The notes beneath the pieces were generated by a model. The model did no database searches. It was not told the origin of the DNA and was given only the letters and a program-made list of their open reading frames with translations. From positions 186,001-250,000 of the forward strand of contig NCGF01000002.1 in NCBI GenBank assembly GCA_002281485.1: 64,000 bases of DNA, written 5' to 3'. The position numbers and the translations under genes are program-made. Positions 36,419-44,233 of the stretch are shown here, piece after piece; the first letter of the stretch is position 1, and every line of letters starts with the position of its first letter. The DNA is from Sphingomonas sp. 28-66-16 (lineage in GTDB: Bacteria; Pseudomonadota; Alphaproteobacteria; Sphingomonadales; Sphingomonadaceae).

Positions 36419-39400
36419 ATGACTGACAGCACCGCACCCGATTACAAGGACACCGTCTTCCTCCCGAAGACCGCGTTCCCCATGAAAGCCGGCCTTCCGC
36501 AGAAGGAACCGGGCATTCTGGCGCAGTGGCAGTCGATCGGCCTGTACGAGAAGCTGCGCGAGGCCCGCAAAGGCCGCGAGAAGTTCATCCTGCATGACGG
36601 GCCCCCGTACGCGAATGGCGACATGCATATCGGCCATGCGCTCAACCATATCCTGAAGGACACGGTCTGCCGCACGCAGAGCCTGTTGGGGAAAGACGCG
36701 CCCTATGTCCCCGGCTGGGACTGCCACGGCCTGCCGATCGAGTGGAAGGTCGAGGAGCAATACCGCGCCAAGAAGCGCAACAAGGACGAGGTGCCCCCGG
36801 CCGAGTTCCGCGCCGAATGCCGGGCGTACGCGCAGCATTGGGTGAACGTGCAGCGCGAGCAGCTGAAGCGGCTCGGCATCAATGGCGACTGGGACCATCC
36901 CTATCTGACGATGGATTTCCAAGCCGAGGCGACGATCGTCACCGAGCTGATGAAGTTTGCGGAGAGCGGGCAATTGTACCGCGGTGCGAAGCCGGTGATG
37001 TGGTCGCCGGTGGAAAAGACCGCTCTCGCCGAGGCTGAGGTTGAGTATGAGGACGTCGTGTCGACGCAGATCGATGTGGCGTTCGAGATTGTCGATGCGC
37101 CGAACGCGCCGGAGCTGGTCGGTGCCTATGCGGTGATCTGGACGACGACGCCGTGGACGATCCCGGTGAACCAGGCTTTGGCTTATGGGCCGGAAGTTGA
37201 GTACGTCTTGGTCGGCGAGCACAAAGGGCCAAAGTATCTTGTCGCCGAGGCGCTAGTTCTTTCCGGGGCACTTTACGGCCGCTGGCTCAGTCAGGACGCG
37301 CGCGAAATTTTTTGGCGTGGTAAGGGCTTGCAACTCGCCGGCGCCACCGCCCTCCACCCAATGGCGAAGTTCTTCAAGCCCCTCCCCTTCAGGGGAGGGG
37401 TTGGGGGTGGGGGCTCTCCAATTAGCGCGGCGCTTGGGGATGGAGCTGTCTCCCCAACCGCATTCTTCGACTCCAGCGACGCGCCTGCGGACAGCCCCCA
37501 CCCCAACCCCTCCCCTGAAGGGGAGGGGCTTAGTGTTGATGTGAACTCCCCGCTGGCCGAGTTCTTCCTGCGGCCGCGGCCATTCCTGCCCGGCGATTTC
37601 GTCACCACCGATGCGGGCACCGGGCTCGTCCACATGGCCCCGGATCACGGCGAGGACGATTTCCTGCTGTGCAAGGCGCATGGCATCGAACCCGTCTTCG
37701 CGGTCGACGCGGCGGGGATGTACCGCGAGGATTGGGCGTGGCTCGGTGGGCAGGGGTCGGTGATCAACAAGAAGTTCGTCGCCGCCGATGGCCCGATCTG
37801 TTCGGATTTGCGCGCGGCGGGGGCGTTGCTCGCCGCGAGCGATGATTTCAAGCACAGCTATCCGCATAGCTGGCGGTCGAAGGCGAAGGTGATCTTTCGG
37901 TGCACGCCGCAGTGGTTTGTGCCGATGGATAAAGCCCTCTCCCCTGCGGGGAGAGGGTTGGGTGAGGGGGAGCGCGGCGAAGCCGCGCGTGGCCCGCTTG
38001 CGATCGTGAGCGCGGACCACCCCCACCCAACCCTCCCCCTCCAGGGGGAGGGCTTTAAGGGAACGTTGCGGGAAAAGGCGCTCGCCGCGATCGAGGCGAC
38101 GCGGTGGCTGCCGGCCAAGGGGCAGAACCGCATCACCGCGATGGTCGCGGGCCGCCCCGATTGGGTATTGTCGCGCCAGCGCGCCTGGGGCGTGCCGATC
38201 ACCTTGTTCGTCAATCGCAAGACCGGGCACTATCTCTGCGACCCGGCGGTCAACGCGCGGATCATCGCGGCGATCGCCGACAAGGGCGTCGATGCCTGGA
38301 CCGACGAGGCGGCGCCCGACCTGCTCGGCCCGGACTATGACGTTGCCGATTACGAGCGCGTCACCGACATTCTCGACGTGTGGTTCGACAGCGGCTGCAC
38401 CCATGCCTTTGTGCTCGAATCGGGACGCTGGCCCGACATGCGCTGGCCGGCGGACCTGTATCTCGAAGGATCGGACCAGCATCGCGGCTGGTTTCAGTCG
38501 TCGCTGCTCGAAAGCTGCGGCACACGCGGCCGCGCGCCGTACAATGCGGTCCTGACGCACGGTTTCACGATGGATTCCAAGGGCATGAAAATGTCCAAGT
38601 CGCTCGGCAACACCGTCAATCCGCTCGACCTGATGAAAGAGTCGGGCGCCGACATCCTGCGGCTCTGGGCGCTGACGGTCGATTTCACCGAGGATCACCG
38701 GATCGGCAAGGAAATCCTGAACGGGGTGTCCGACCAGTATCGCAAGCTGCGCAACACCTTCCGCTATCTGCTTGGCGCGCTGGACGGGTTCGATGAGGCG
38801 GAAAAGCTGCCGATGAGCCAGATGCCCGAGCTGGAACGCTATATGCTCTGGCTGCTCGCCGACATGGATTACAAGCTGAAGGCGGCAATCGGCGATTTCG
38901 ATTTCAATACGTACGTCCGGTTGCTGACCGATTTCGCGAACGAGGATCTGTCGGCCTTCTACTTCGATATCCGCAAGGATTCGCTCTATTGCGATGCACC
39001 CGACAGCGTGAAGCGGCGCGCGGTGCGGACGGTGATGGACGTGCTGTTCCACGCGCTGGTGCGCTATCTGGCGCCGGTGCTGGTCTTCACCGCCGAGGAA
39101 GTGTGGCAGACCCGCTTCCCCGATCCGGACGGCTCGGTCCACCTGCTCGAATGGCCCGAGGTGCCGCGCCCCGCCGCCGATCATCCGCTCGCGACGAAGT
39201 GGGGCGACATCCGCGCGCTGCGCCAGCAGGTGACCGAGGCGATCGAGCCGCTGCGCCGCGACAAGATCGTGCGGTCGAGCCTGGAGGCCGAGGTCACCGT
39301 CCCCGCGCTGCCGCTCGACGAGGCGGCGCTCGCCGAGCTGTTCATCGTGGCGAAAGTCAGCAAGGCCGATGGCATCGCCGTGGCGCGCACCGACTTTCAC

Positions 39401-39484
39401 AAATGTGGCCGCTGCTGGCGGCTGCTGCCCGAAGTGACCGAGGACGGCGCGCTGTGTGATCGCTGTGCCGGAGTGGTGGCATGA
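36419..39484 (+). CDS. ileS: Isoleucyl-tRNA synthetase with two repeat-derived insertions
   Basis: 1021 residues from ATG 36419. The HIGH-like motif is PPYANGDMHIGHAL and the KMSKS loop is GMKMSKSLGNTV. The CP1 editing domain carries TTDAGTGLVHMAPDHGEDD. A C-terminal zinc knuckle has CGRCWRL ... CDRC. It charges tRNA-Ile. Removing two in-frame palindromic elements (residues about 320-371 and 505-546) would leave about 927 residues, the usual size. The first insert lies just before the editing-domain threonine-rich loop; the second lies between PMDK and the GTLREKALAAIE segment. The reading frame stays open through both, so the protein may still be functional. The stop overlaps lspA (ATGA). 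Confidence 0.96.
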   Translation: MTDSTAPDYKDTVFLPKTAFPMKAGLPQKEPGILAQWQSIGLYEKLREARKGREKFILHDGPPYANGDMHIGHALNHILKDTVCRTQSLLGKDAPYVPGWDCHGLPIEWKVEEQYRAKKRNKDEVPPAEFRAECRAYAQHWVNVQREQLKRLGINGDWDHPYLTMDFQAEATIVTELMKFAESGQLYRGAKPVMWSPVEKTALAEAEVEYEDVVSTQIDVAFEIVDAPNAPELVGAYAVIWTTTPWTIPVNQALAYGPEVEYVLVGEHKGPKYLVAEALVLSGALYGRWLSQDAREIFWRGKGLQLAGATALHPMAKFFKPLPFRGGVGGGGSPISAALGDGAVSPTAFFDSSDAPADSPHPNPSPEGEGLSVDVNSPLAEFFLRPRPFLPGDFVTTDAGTGLVHMAPDHGEDDFLLCKAHGIEPVFAVDAAGMYREDWAWLGGQGSVINKKFVAADGPICSDLRAAGALLAASDDFKHSYPHSWRSKAKVIFRCTPQWFVPMDKALSPAGRGLGEGERGEAARGPLAIVSADHPHPTLPLQGEGFKGTLREKALAAIEATRWLPAKGQNRITAMVAGRPDWVLSRQRAWGVPITLFVNRKTGHYLCDPAVNARIIAAIADKGVDAWTDEAAPDLLGPDYDVADYERVTDILDVWFDSGCTHAFVLESGRWPDMRWPADLYLEGSDQHRGWFQSSLLESCGTRGRAPYNAVLTHGFTMDSKGMKMSKSLGNTVNPLDLMKESGADILRLWALTVDFTEDHRIGKEILNGVSDQYRKLRNTFRYLLGALDGFDEAEKLPMSQMPELERYMLWLLADMDYKLKAAIGDFDFNTYVRLLTDFANEDLSAFYFDIRKDSLYCDAPDSVKRRAVRTVMDVLFHALVRYLAPVLVFTAEEVWQTRFPDPDGSVHLLEWPEVPRPAADHPLATKWGDIRALRQQVTEAIEPLRRDKIVRSSLEAEVTVPALPLDEAALAELFIVAKVSKADGIAVARTDFHKCGRCWRLLPEVTEDGALCDRCAGVVA
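37376..37531. repeat. Palindromic repeat element 1 inside ileS
   Basis: An arm at 37376-37415 (AAGCCCCTCCCCTTCAGGGG...) is the near-exact reverse complement of 37493-37531, differing by one G. Each arm itself folds (CCCCTCCCC/GGGGAGGGG). The total of 156 nt is exactly 52 codons and encodes a Pro/Gly/Ser-rich stretch (LPFRGGVGGGGSP ... SPHPNPSPEGEG). Confidence 0.93.
37930..38057. repeat. Palindromic repeat element 2 inside ileS
   Basis: An arm at about 37930-37972 (TAAAGCCCTCTCCCCTGCGG...) is the imperfect reverse complement of about 38016-38057. A central hairpin GCGCGGC-GAA-GCCGCGC lies at about 37972-37988. The AAAGCCC-to-GGGCTTT core is 126 nt, 42 codons. It shares the CCCTCxCCC and GGGTTGGG motifs with element 1, so both belong to one repeat family. 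Confidence 0.92.
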
Positions 39485-39999
39485 AGCGGGTGCCGGTCGC
39501 CGGCCTGATCGCGGCGGCGATCATCTTCGCGCTTGATCAGCTGTTCAAATGGATCATCATCGGCCCGCTCGCGCTCGATCGGCTGGCGGGGGATCCGATC
39601 GATCTGCTGCCGATCTTCCGCGTCCGCTTCGTCCCCAACATGGGCGTGTCGCTCGGCCTGCTCCACGCGAGCAGCGACACGACGCGCTGGCTGCTGGTGG
39701 CGATGACCGGAGCGATCGCCGCTGGTGTGTCGATATGGATGTGGCGTGAGCGCAATCGCCAGGATCAGGTCGCGCTGGGGCTGGTGCTCGGTGGCGCGAT
39801 CGGCAATATCCTCGACCGCGCCCGGTTCGGCTATGTCGTCGACTGGGCCGATTTGCACTTTGGCGCGTGGAGCCCGTTTTTGGTCTTCAATCTCGCCGAT
39901 GCGGCGATTACGATAGGGGTACTCGTCCTGCTGGTGCGCGCGTTGCTCGTGCGCGACAAGCCGGCGCCTCGAGGTTCAACGGAGAATGGCAATGCGTAA
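39481..39999 (+). CDS. lspA: Lipoprotein signal peptidase (signal peptidase II)
   Basis: 172 residues with four membrane helices and the LspA motifs: ALDQLFKWII, the NMGVSLGLL loop, GGAIGNILDR, the catalytic Asp in VVDWADLHF and the second Asp in FNLADAAITIG. It cleaves prolipoprotein signal peptides after diacylglyceryl addition in the inner membrane. It overlaps ileS by 4 bp and the following lipoprotein gene by 8 bp. Confidence 0.96.
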   Translation: MKRVPVAGLIAAAIIFALDQLFKWIIIGPLALDRLAGDPIDLLPIFRVRFVPNMGVSLGLLHASSDTTRWLLVAMTGAIAAGVSIWMWRERNRQDQVALGLVLGGAIGNILDRARFGYVVDWADLHFGAWSPFLVFNLADAAITIGVLVLLVRALLVRDKPAPRGSTENGNA

Positions 40000-40408
40000 A
40001 TTTTCGGCCGTCGTCACTGGCCTCGGCCTGACCGTTCTTCTCAGCGCCTGCGGCGGCGGCAGCGGGCTCAATCGCGCCCGGCCGGACGAATTCGCGGTCG
40101 CGCGCCAGGCGCCTTTGGTGGTGCCGCCCGATTATGCGCTGGTGCCGCCGCGTCCGGGTGCTGCCCGCCCGCAGGACAACAACCCCAATGTGCTCGCGCT
40201 CGATGCGCTGTTCGGCGGCACAGCGGCGCGCAGCGCGACCGAGGCTTCGGTGCTGCAGGATGCCGGTGGTGATAGCATCACGCCGGGCGTGCGATCGGAA
40301 GTGGGGGACCCGAAGACGGTCGTCGTCGACAAGGGCTCGACGACCCGCGACATCGTCGCCGCGCCCGAAGGCGACGGTCAGAACGCGACGACCAGGACGC
40401 CCAAGTAG
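39992..40408 (+). CDS. DUF3035-type lipoprotein
   Basis: 138 residues. ATG 39992 has GGAG seven bases upstream, inside the end of lspA. A lipobox signal (TVLLSACGGG) is followed by RARPDEFAVARQAPLVVPPDYALVPPRPG, the conserved segment of DUF3035 outer-membrane lipoproteins. The rest is low complexity. It follows lspA, the enzyme that would process it. Function unknown. Confidence 0.85.
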   Translation: MRKFSAVVTGLGLTVLLSACGGGSGLNRARPDEFAVARQAPLVVPPDYALVPPRPGAARPQDNNPNVLALDALFGGTAARSATEASVLQDAGGDSITPGVRSEVGDPKTVVVDKGSTTRDIVAAPEGDGQNATTRTPK

Positions 40409-40454
40409 GCAAGCGCGGCGGCGGGCTGCGGCGCCATGCGGGCGCCGCTCCGGT

Positions 40455-40500
40455 CGACGCGCCCTGCCTCCCCGTTCAGATCGGGGCGCAAGGCGCGTCG
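40455..40500. terminator. Bidirectional stem-loop between convergent genes
   Basis: CGACGCGCC (40455-40463) pairs with GGCGCGTCG (40492-40500), and the inner CTCCCCG/CGGGGCG pairs further. It lies between the stops of the DUF3035 gene and the minus-strand porin. There is no T-run on either side, so it is a likely but not classical terminator. Confidence 0.5.
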
Positions 40501-40515
40501 AAACGTCGACCGCGC

Positions 40516-41292
40516 TTAGAAGCTGACGCCGATCGAGCCCACGACGCCCGAACTGCTGGCATTCCTGCCCGTGGTGGTGATGAAGGTCGCGTCGGTATCG
40601 ACATATTGAACGCCGAACGTCAGCACCTTGTAGGTATAGGATGCGCCGAGGTTCCAGTCGGTATATCCCTTGGCACCGAGCGCGTCGGTGGCGAGCCAGC
40701 TCGGCCCGAAGCTGTGGCCGACATGCGCCGCGAGGCTGATCGGGGTCTTGGGGATGCCGAGCGCGAAATCGCCCGCGAGATAGAGGCTGTCGCGGCTCGG
40801 CCCGATCTGGTTGAGCGACAAGGCCTTTTGCTTGGGGGCGTAATTCACCGTTGCCTTGGCCGACACCGGCCCGATCGTGTGCGACACCGAGACATAGGGT
40901 TCGATGAAGTTCGAGCTCGAAACGTCGCCGGGCAGGCGCGATTTGGGGTAGAAATAATAAAGCGCGCCGATATCGATCGTGGTGCCGCCGAAGGTCGTCT
41001 TGTAGCCGCCGATGATGTCGATTTCCTGATGCGCCTGGGTCGAGGCAGTCACATAATCGTCGACCGATGATCCCCAGACCGAGACGTAGAAGCCCGATTT
41101 ATGGGTGATCGTCAGCGAGCCCTGAACCGCGAAATTCTTGTCGGTCTGCGAAACCCCGCGAAAGCGATAATCGCTGACCAGCGTGGCCGTCCCGTTGATG
41201 GTGATCGCTGGCGGCGGATCGGTGTCTTCCGCGAATGCCGGCGTGGCGGTGGCGAGCAGCAGCGCGCCGAAGCTGAAAATCTTGAGGCCCAT
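40516..41292 (-). CDS. TorF-family putative porin
   Basis: 258 residues with a signal peptide (TPAFAED) at ATG 41292, preceded by AAAGGG. The mature protein alternates beta-strands (GTATLVSDYRFRGVSQTDKNFAVQGSLTI, FYVSVWGSSV, IDIIGGYKTT) and ends with a Phe (GVSF), the outer-membrane barrel signature of the TIGR02001 group. It is in the outer membrane. The transported solute is unknown. Confidence 0.88.
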   Translation of the reverse strand: MGLKIFSFGALLLATATPAFAEDTDPPPAITINGTATLVSDYRFRGVSQTDKNFAVQGSLTITHKSGFYVSVWGSSVDDYVTASTQAHQEIDIIGGYKTTFGGTTIDIGALYYFYPKSRLPGDVSSSNFIEPYVSVSHTIGPVSAKATVNYAPKQKALSLNQIGPSRDSLYLAGDFALGIPKTPISLAAHVGHSFGPSWLATDALGAKGYTDWNLGASYTYKVLTFGVQYVDTDATFITTTGRNASSSGVVGSIGVSF

Positions 41293-41470
41293 CGTATCCC
41301 TTTCCGATTGAGAGGCGATGTCCCTGCCTGCCGGGCCGAAGCGGTGTCTTTTGATACGCGCGCCGCTAATCGATCCGGCCCGCACCATGCGTCCTGTTGC
41401 TGCGTTGCACAACAATAATCAGAAACATTTCGTTACAGAACTGTTCGACTGTTGCGCTCAGGCCACAGTT

Positions 41471-42658
41471 TCAGGCAAGGGTACGAAAGCGATCGAGTCC
41501 CGCCGCCAGATCGTCGATCAGGTCGTCGGGGTCCTCGAGACCGATGCTCAGCCGCACGATCGGGCCCGCAAAATCGGGGGTCGTGGCGCTGCGGTAGCGG
41601 TGCGGATCGCATGGCAGCGCAAGGCTTTCGAAACCGCCCCAGCTATAGCCGATGCCGAACAGGTCGAGCCCGTCGATCAGCGCGACCCGCGCGGCATCGC
41701 CGCCGCCGTTGAGGACGAACGAGAACAACCCCGACGATCCCTTGAAATCGCGCACGAAATGCGCGTGGCCCGGGCAATCGGGCAGAGCAGGGTGCCGCAC
41801 CTGCGCGACTTCGGGTCGAGTCGCCAGCCACCGCGCAATCTTGAGCGCGCTCTTTTCGTGCTGGGCAAGCCGCACCGCCATCGTCCGCAGGCCGCGCGAG
41901 CCTAGCCAGCAATCGTCGGGGCTGGCCACCTGGCCGAGCTGGAAACTGGTGTCACGCAGCGCCGCGAAGCGGCCAGGCCCGGCGGTGACCGATCCGAGCA
42001 TGGCATCCGAATGGCCGACGACATATTTGGTGCAGGCCATGATCGTCAGATCGACGCCGCGCGCGATCGCCGGAAACAGCAGCGGGGTCGCCCAGGTGTT
42101 GTCGAGCAGGGTCGCGATGCCCTGCGCCTTGGCGACCGCGATGATCGCCGGCAGATCGGGCACTTCGAAGGTCAGGCTGCCGGGGCTTTCGAGCATGATC
42201 GCACGGGTATTGTCGCGGATCAGATCGGCGATGCCGGCGCCGATCATCGGATCGAAGAAGCGCGCCGTGATTCCCAGCCGCGCGAGCAGCCCGGTGGTGA
42301 GTGACCGGGTGGGATCATAGGCATTGTCGATGACCAGCAGGTCGTCGCCGGGGTTGAGCACCGAGAGCAGCGCCGCCGCGATCGCAGCGACTCCGGAGCA
42401 ATAGAGAAACGTCCCCTCGGCGCCGGGCTCGAGCGCGGTCAGTGCATCGGCGAGCGACCACTGCGTCGGCGTGCCACGCCGGCCATAGAACAACCGGTGG
42501 TGGGTGTCCGCGCCCGCCGCGCGCATCTCGGCCACCGAATCGTAGAGGATCGTCGAGGCACGCCAGACCGGCGTGCTGACGACCCCCCGGGTCCACTCGG
42601 CGCGGCGGCCAGCCCCGACGACTCGCGTCGCGTCGCGCCGGTCGCCGGGATCGCTCAC
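41471..42658 (-). CDS. metC: Cys/Met metabolism PLP-dependent lyase (cystathionine beta-lyase-like)
   Basis: 395 residues from GTG 42658, which overlaps the sseA stop (GTGA). PLP-fold motifs: YGRRGTPTQWSL, SGVAAIAAALLS, DNAYDPTR, ESPGSLTFEVPD, DNTWATPLLF and the Schiff-base Lys in ACTKYVVGHSDAM. C-terminal SIGLEDPDDLIDDLAAGLD is typical of the family. It probably splits cystathionine to homocysteine in methionine synthesis. Other gamma/beta-lyase activities are possible. It is coupled with the sulfurtransferase, so it fits sulfur amino acid metabolism. Confidence 0.93.
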   Translation of the reverse strand: MSDPGDRRDATRVVGAGRRAEWTRGVVSTPVWRASTILYDSVAEMRAAGADTHHRLFYGRRGTPTQWSLADALTALEPGAEGTFLYCSGVAAIAAALLSVLNPGDDLLVIDNAYDPTRSLTTGLLARLGITARFFDPMIGAGIADLIRDNTRAIMLESPGSLTFEVPDLPAIIAVAKAQGIATLLDNTWATPLLFPAIARGVDLTIMACTKYVVGHSDAMLGSVTAGPGRFAALRDTSFQLGQVASPDDCWLGSRGLRTMAVRLAQHEKSALKIARWLATRPEVAQVRHPALPDCPGHAHFVRDFKGSSGLFSFVLNGGGDAARVALIDGLDLFGIGYSWGGFESLALPCDPHRYRSATTPDFAGPIVRLSIGLEDPDDLIDDLAAGLDRFRTLA

Positions 42659-43494
42659 GCCGCGCCCGTCGCCTTCGGCGTCGACAGGTCGGCGCCCCAT
42701 TCGGACCATGACCCGTCATAGAGCGCCGCCTCGTTGCCGAGCAGATGGGCGCCGAACACGAGCACGGCCGCGGTGATGCCCGAGCCGCAGGTGCCGACGA
42801 GCGGCTTCGACAGATCGATCCCGGCATCGTCGAACACGGCCTTCAGCGCGTCTCCCTGCTTCCAGCTGCCATCGGCATTGAAGAGCGTGCCGTAAGGGAT
42901 GTTCTTCGATCCCGGGATATGGCCGGGCATCGTCGCGGGCCGGGGGTCGGGCTCCTGCCCGGTGAATCGCGCCGCCGAACGCGCATCCACCACCTGTTCG
43001 GCTCCCGATTCGACATTGGCCTTCATCTGATCGAGCGTGCGCACCCCCTTGTCGTCGGCCCAGACGGTGAAGTGGCGATGGCGCAGGCTTTCCTTGCCGC
43101 TCGCGACAGGGCGTCCTTCGGCCTGCCATTTGGCGAGGCCGCCATCGAGGATCGCGACGTCGTGCGCGCCGAAGGTGCGCAGCATCCACCAGGCCCGCGC
43201 GGCCGTGTGCAGCGGGGAATTGTCGTAGAGCACGATCCGGCTGCCATCGCCGAGGCCGAGCGACTGCATTCGGCTCGCGAATTTCTCGGGCGACGGCAGC
43301 ATCGAGGGCAGCGGATTGGTCGTGTCGGCGATCTCGGCGAGGTCCATGAACACCGCGCCGGGGATGTGCGCCGCTTCATACTCGGCCGCCGCTTTGCGGC
43401 CCTGATCGGGCAGGAAATAGCTGGCATCGACGATCCGCAGATCGGTCGCGTGCAACTCATTCGCCAGCCATTCAGTCGTCACCAACGCATCCAT
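42655..43494 (-). CDS. sseA: 3-mercaptopyruvate sulfurtransferase (tandem rhodanese)
   Basis: 279 residues. ATG 43494 is preferred over 43500 because AGGAG is seven bases from 43494 but one from 43500. There are two rhodanese domains: the first is inactive-type (about 5-125), the second has active Cys in GTCGSGITA, matching mercaptopyruvate sulfurtransferases. It transfers sulfur from 3-mercaptopyruvate to thiols or cyanide. It is operonic with the PLP lyase. Confidence 0.94.
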   Translation of the reverse strand: MDALVTTEWLANELHATDLRIVDASYFLPDQGRKAAAEYEAAHIPGAVFMDLAEIADTTNPLPSMLPSPEKFASRMQSLGLGDGSRIVLYDNSPLHTAARAWWMLRTFGAHDVAILDGGLAKWQAEGRPVASGKESLRHRHFTVWADDKGVRTLDQMKANVESGAEQVVDARSAARFTGQEPDPRPATMPGHIPGSKNIPYGTLFNADGSWKQGDALKAVFDDAGIDLSKPLVGTCGSGITAAVLVFGAHLLGNEAALYDGSWSEWGADLSTPKATGAA

Positions 43495-43642
43495 CGCCAT
43501 ACTCCTGATCCTTGTTCGGCATTCCCTAGCCTTCGTCGGGAGCGCCGTCGAGACGGTCGCGATCGCGCGCAGCCGCCCGGCGGACATTCTATCGCATCGC
43601 GCCGCAGTTTGATTTCGGCCGGCGGCGCTCTAGATACGGGCG

Positions 43643-44089
43643 ATGACCCCCAAGTTTCTCGGCCAGTCCAGCGCACTGCCAGCGTCCCCCGAGCAGGCCA
43701 CGCTCGATTATGTGCCCAATCCGCGTCCGGCGACACCCTATCTGGTGCGCTTCACCGCGCCCGAATTCACCTCGCTCTGCCCGGTGACCGCGCAACCCGA
43801 TTTCGCGCATCTCGTGATCGATTATGTCCCGGCGGCAACGATCGTCGAATCGAAATCGCTCAAGCTCTTCCTCGGCAGCTTCCGCAATCATCAGGCGTTC
43901 CACGAGGATTGCACGATCGGCATCGCCGAGCGGCTGGTGGCCGAAATGGCGCCGGTCTGGTTGCGAATCGGCGGCTATTGGTATCCGCGCGGCGGGATTC
44001 CGATCGACGTCTTCTGGCAATCGGGGGCGCCACCCGAGGGGGTGTGGCTCCCGCCCCAGGACGTGGCCGGCTATCGCGGCCGCGGCTGA
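43643..44089 (+). CDS. queF: NADPH-dependent 7-cyano-7-deazaguanine reductase
   Basis: 148 residues, short YkvM-type QueF. The nucleophilic Cys is in [12 protein letters not shown], and the QueF signature [15 protein letters not shown] follows with a catalytic Asp in HEDCT. It reduces preQ0 to preQ1 in queuosine synthesis. It is divergent from sseA. No other que genes are in the window. Confidence 0.96.
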   Translation: MTPKFLGQSSALPASPEQATLDYVPNPRPATPYLVRFTAPEFTSLCPVTAQPDFAHLVIDYVPAATIVESKSLKLFLGSFRNHQAFHEDCTIGIAERLVAEMAPVWLRIGGYWYPRGGIPIDVFWQSGAPPEGVWLPPQDVAGYRGRG

Positions 44090-44233
44090 GCCGGGATCAG
44101 CGCGCGGTGGGCCGATTCTCCCCGGTGTTGCAATGCAGCATGCAATGTCGCACTATTGCAACCATATCGTTGATCACGGGTTGAATGCCCCAGGACGAAA
44201 TCGGCCTGTGGCCTCAGCGCTCGGTGTACGGCA

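Noticed and set aside
37376-38057. Inteins or introns in ileS
   Set aside because: The inserts are only 52 and about 42 codons, lack splicing motifs and are simple inverted repeats.
37253-39400. Long minus-strand frame opposite ileS
   Set aside because: It has no domains and low-complexity composition, and it mirrors the IleRS coding frame.
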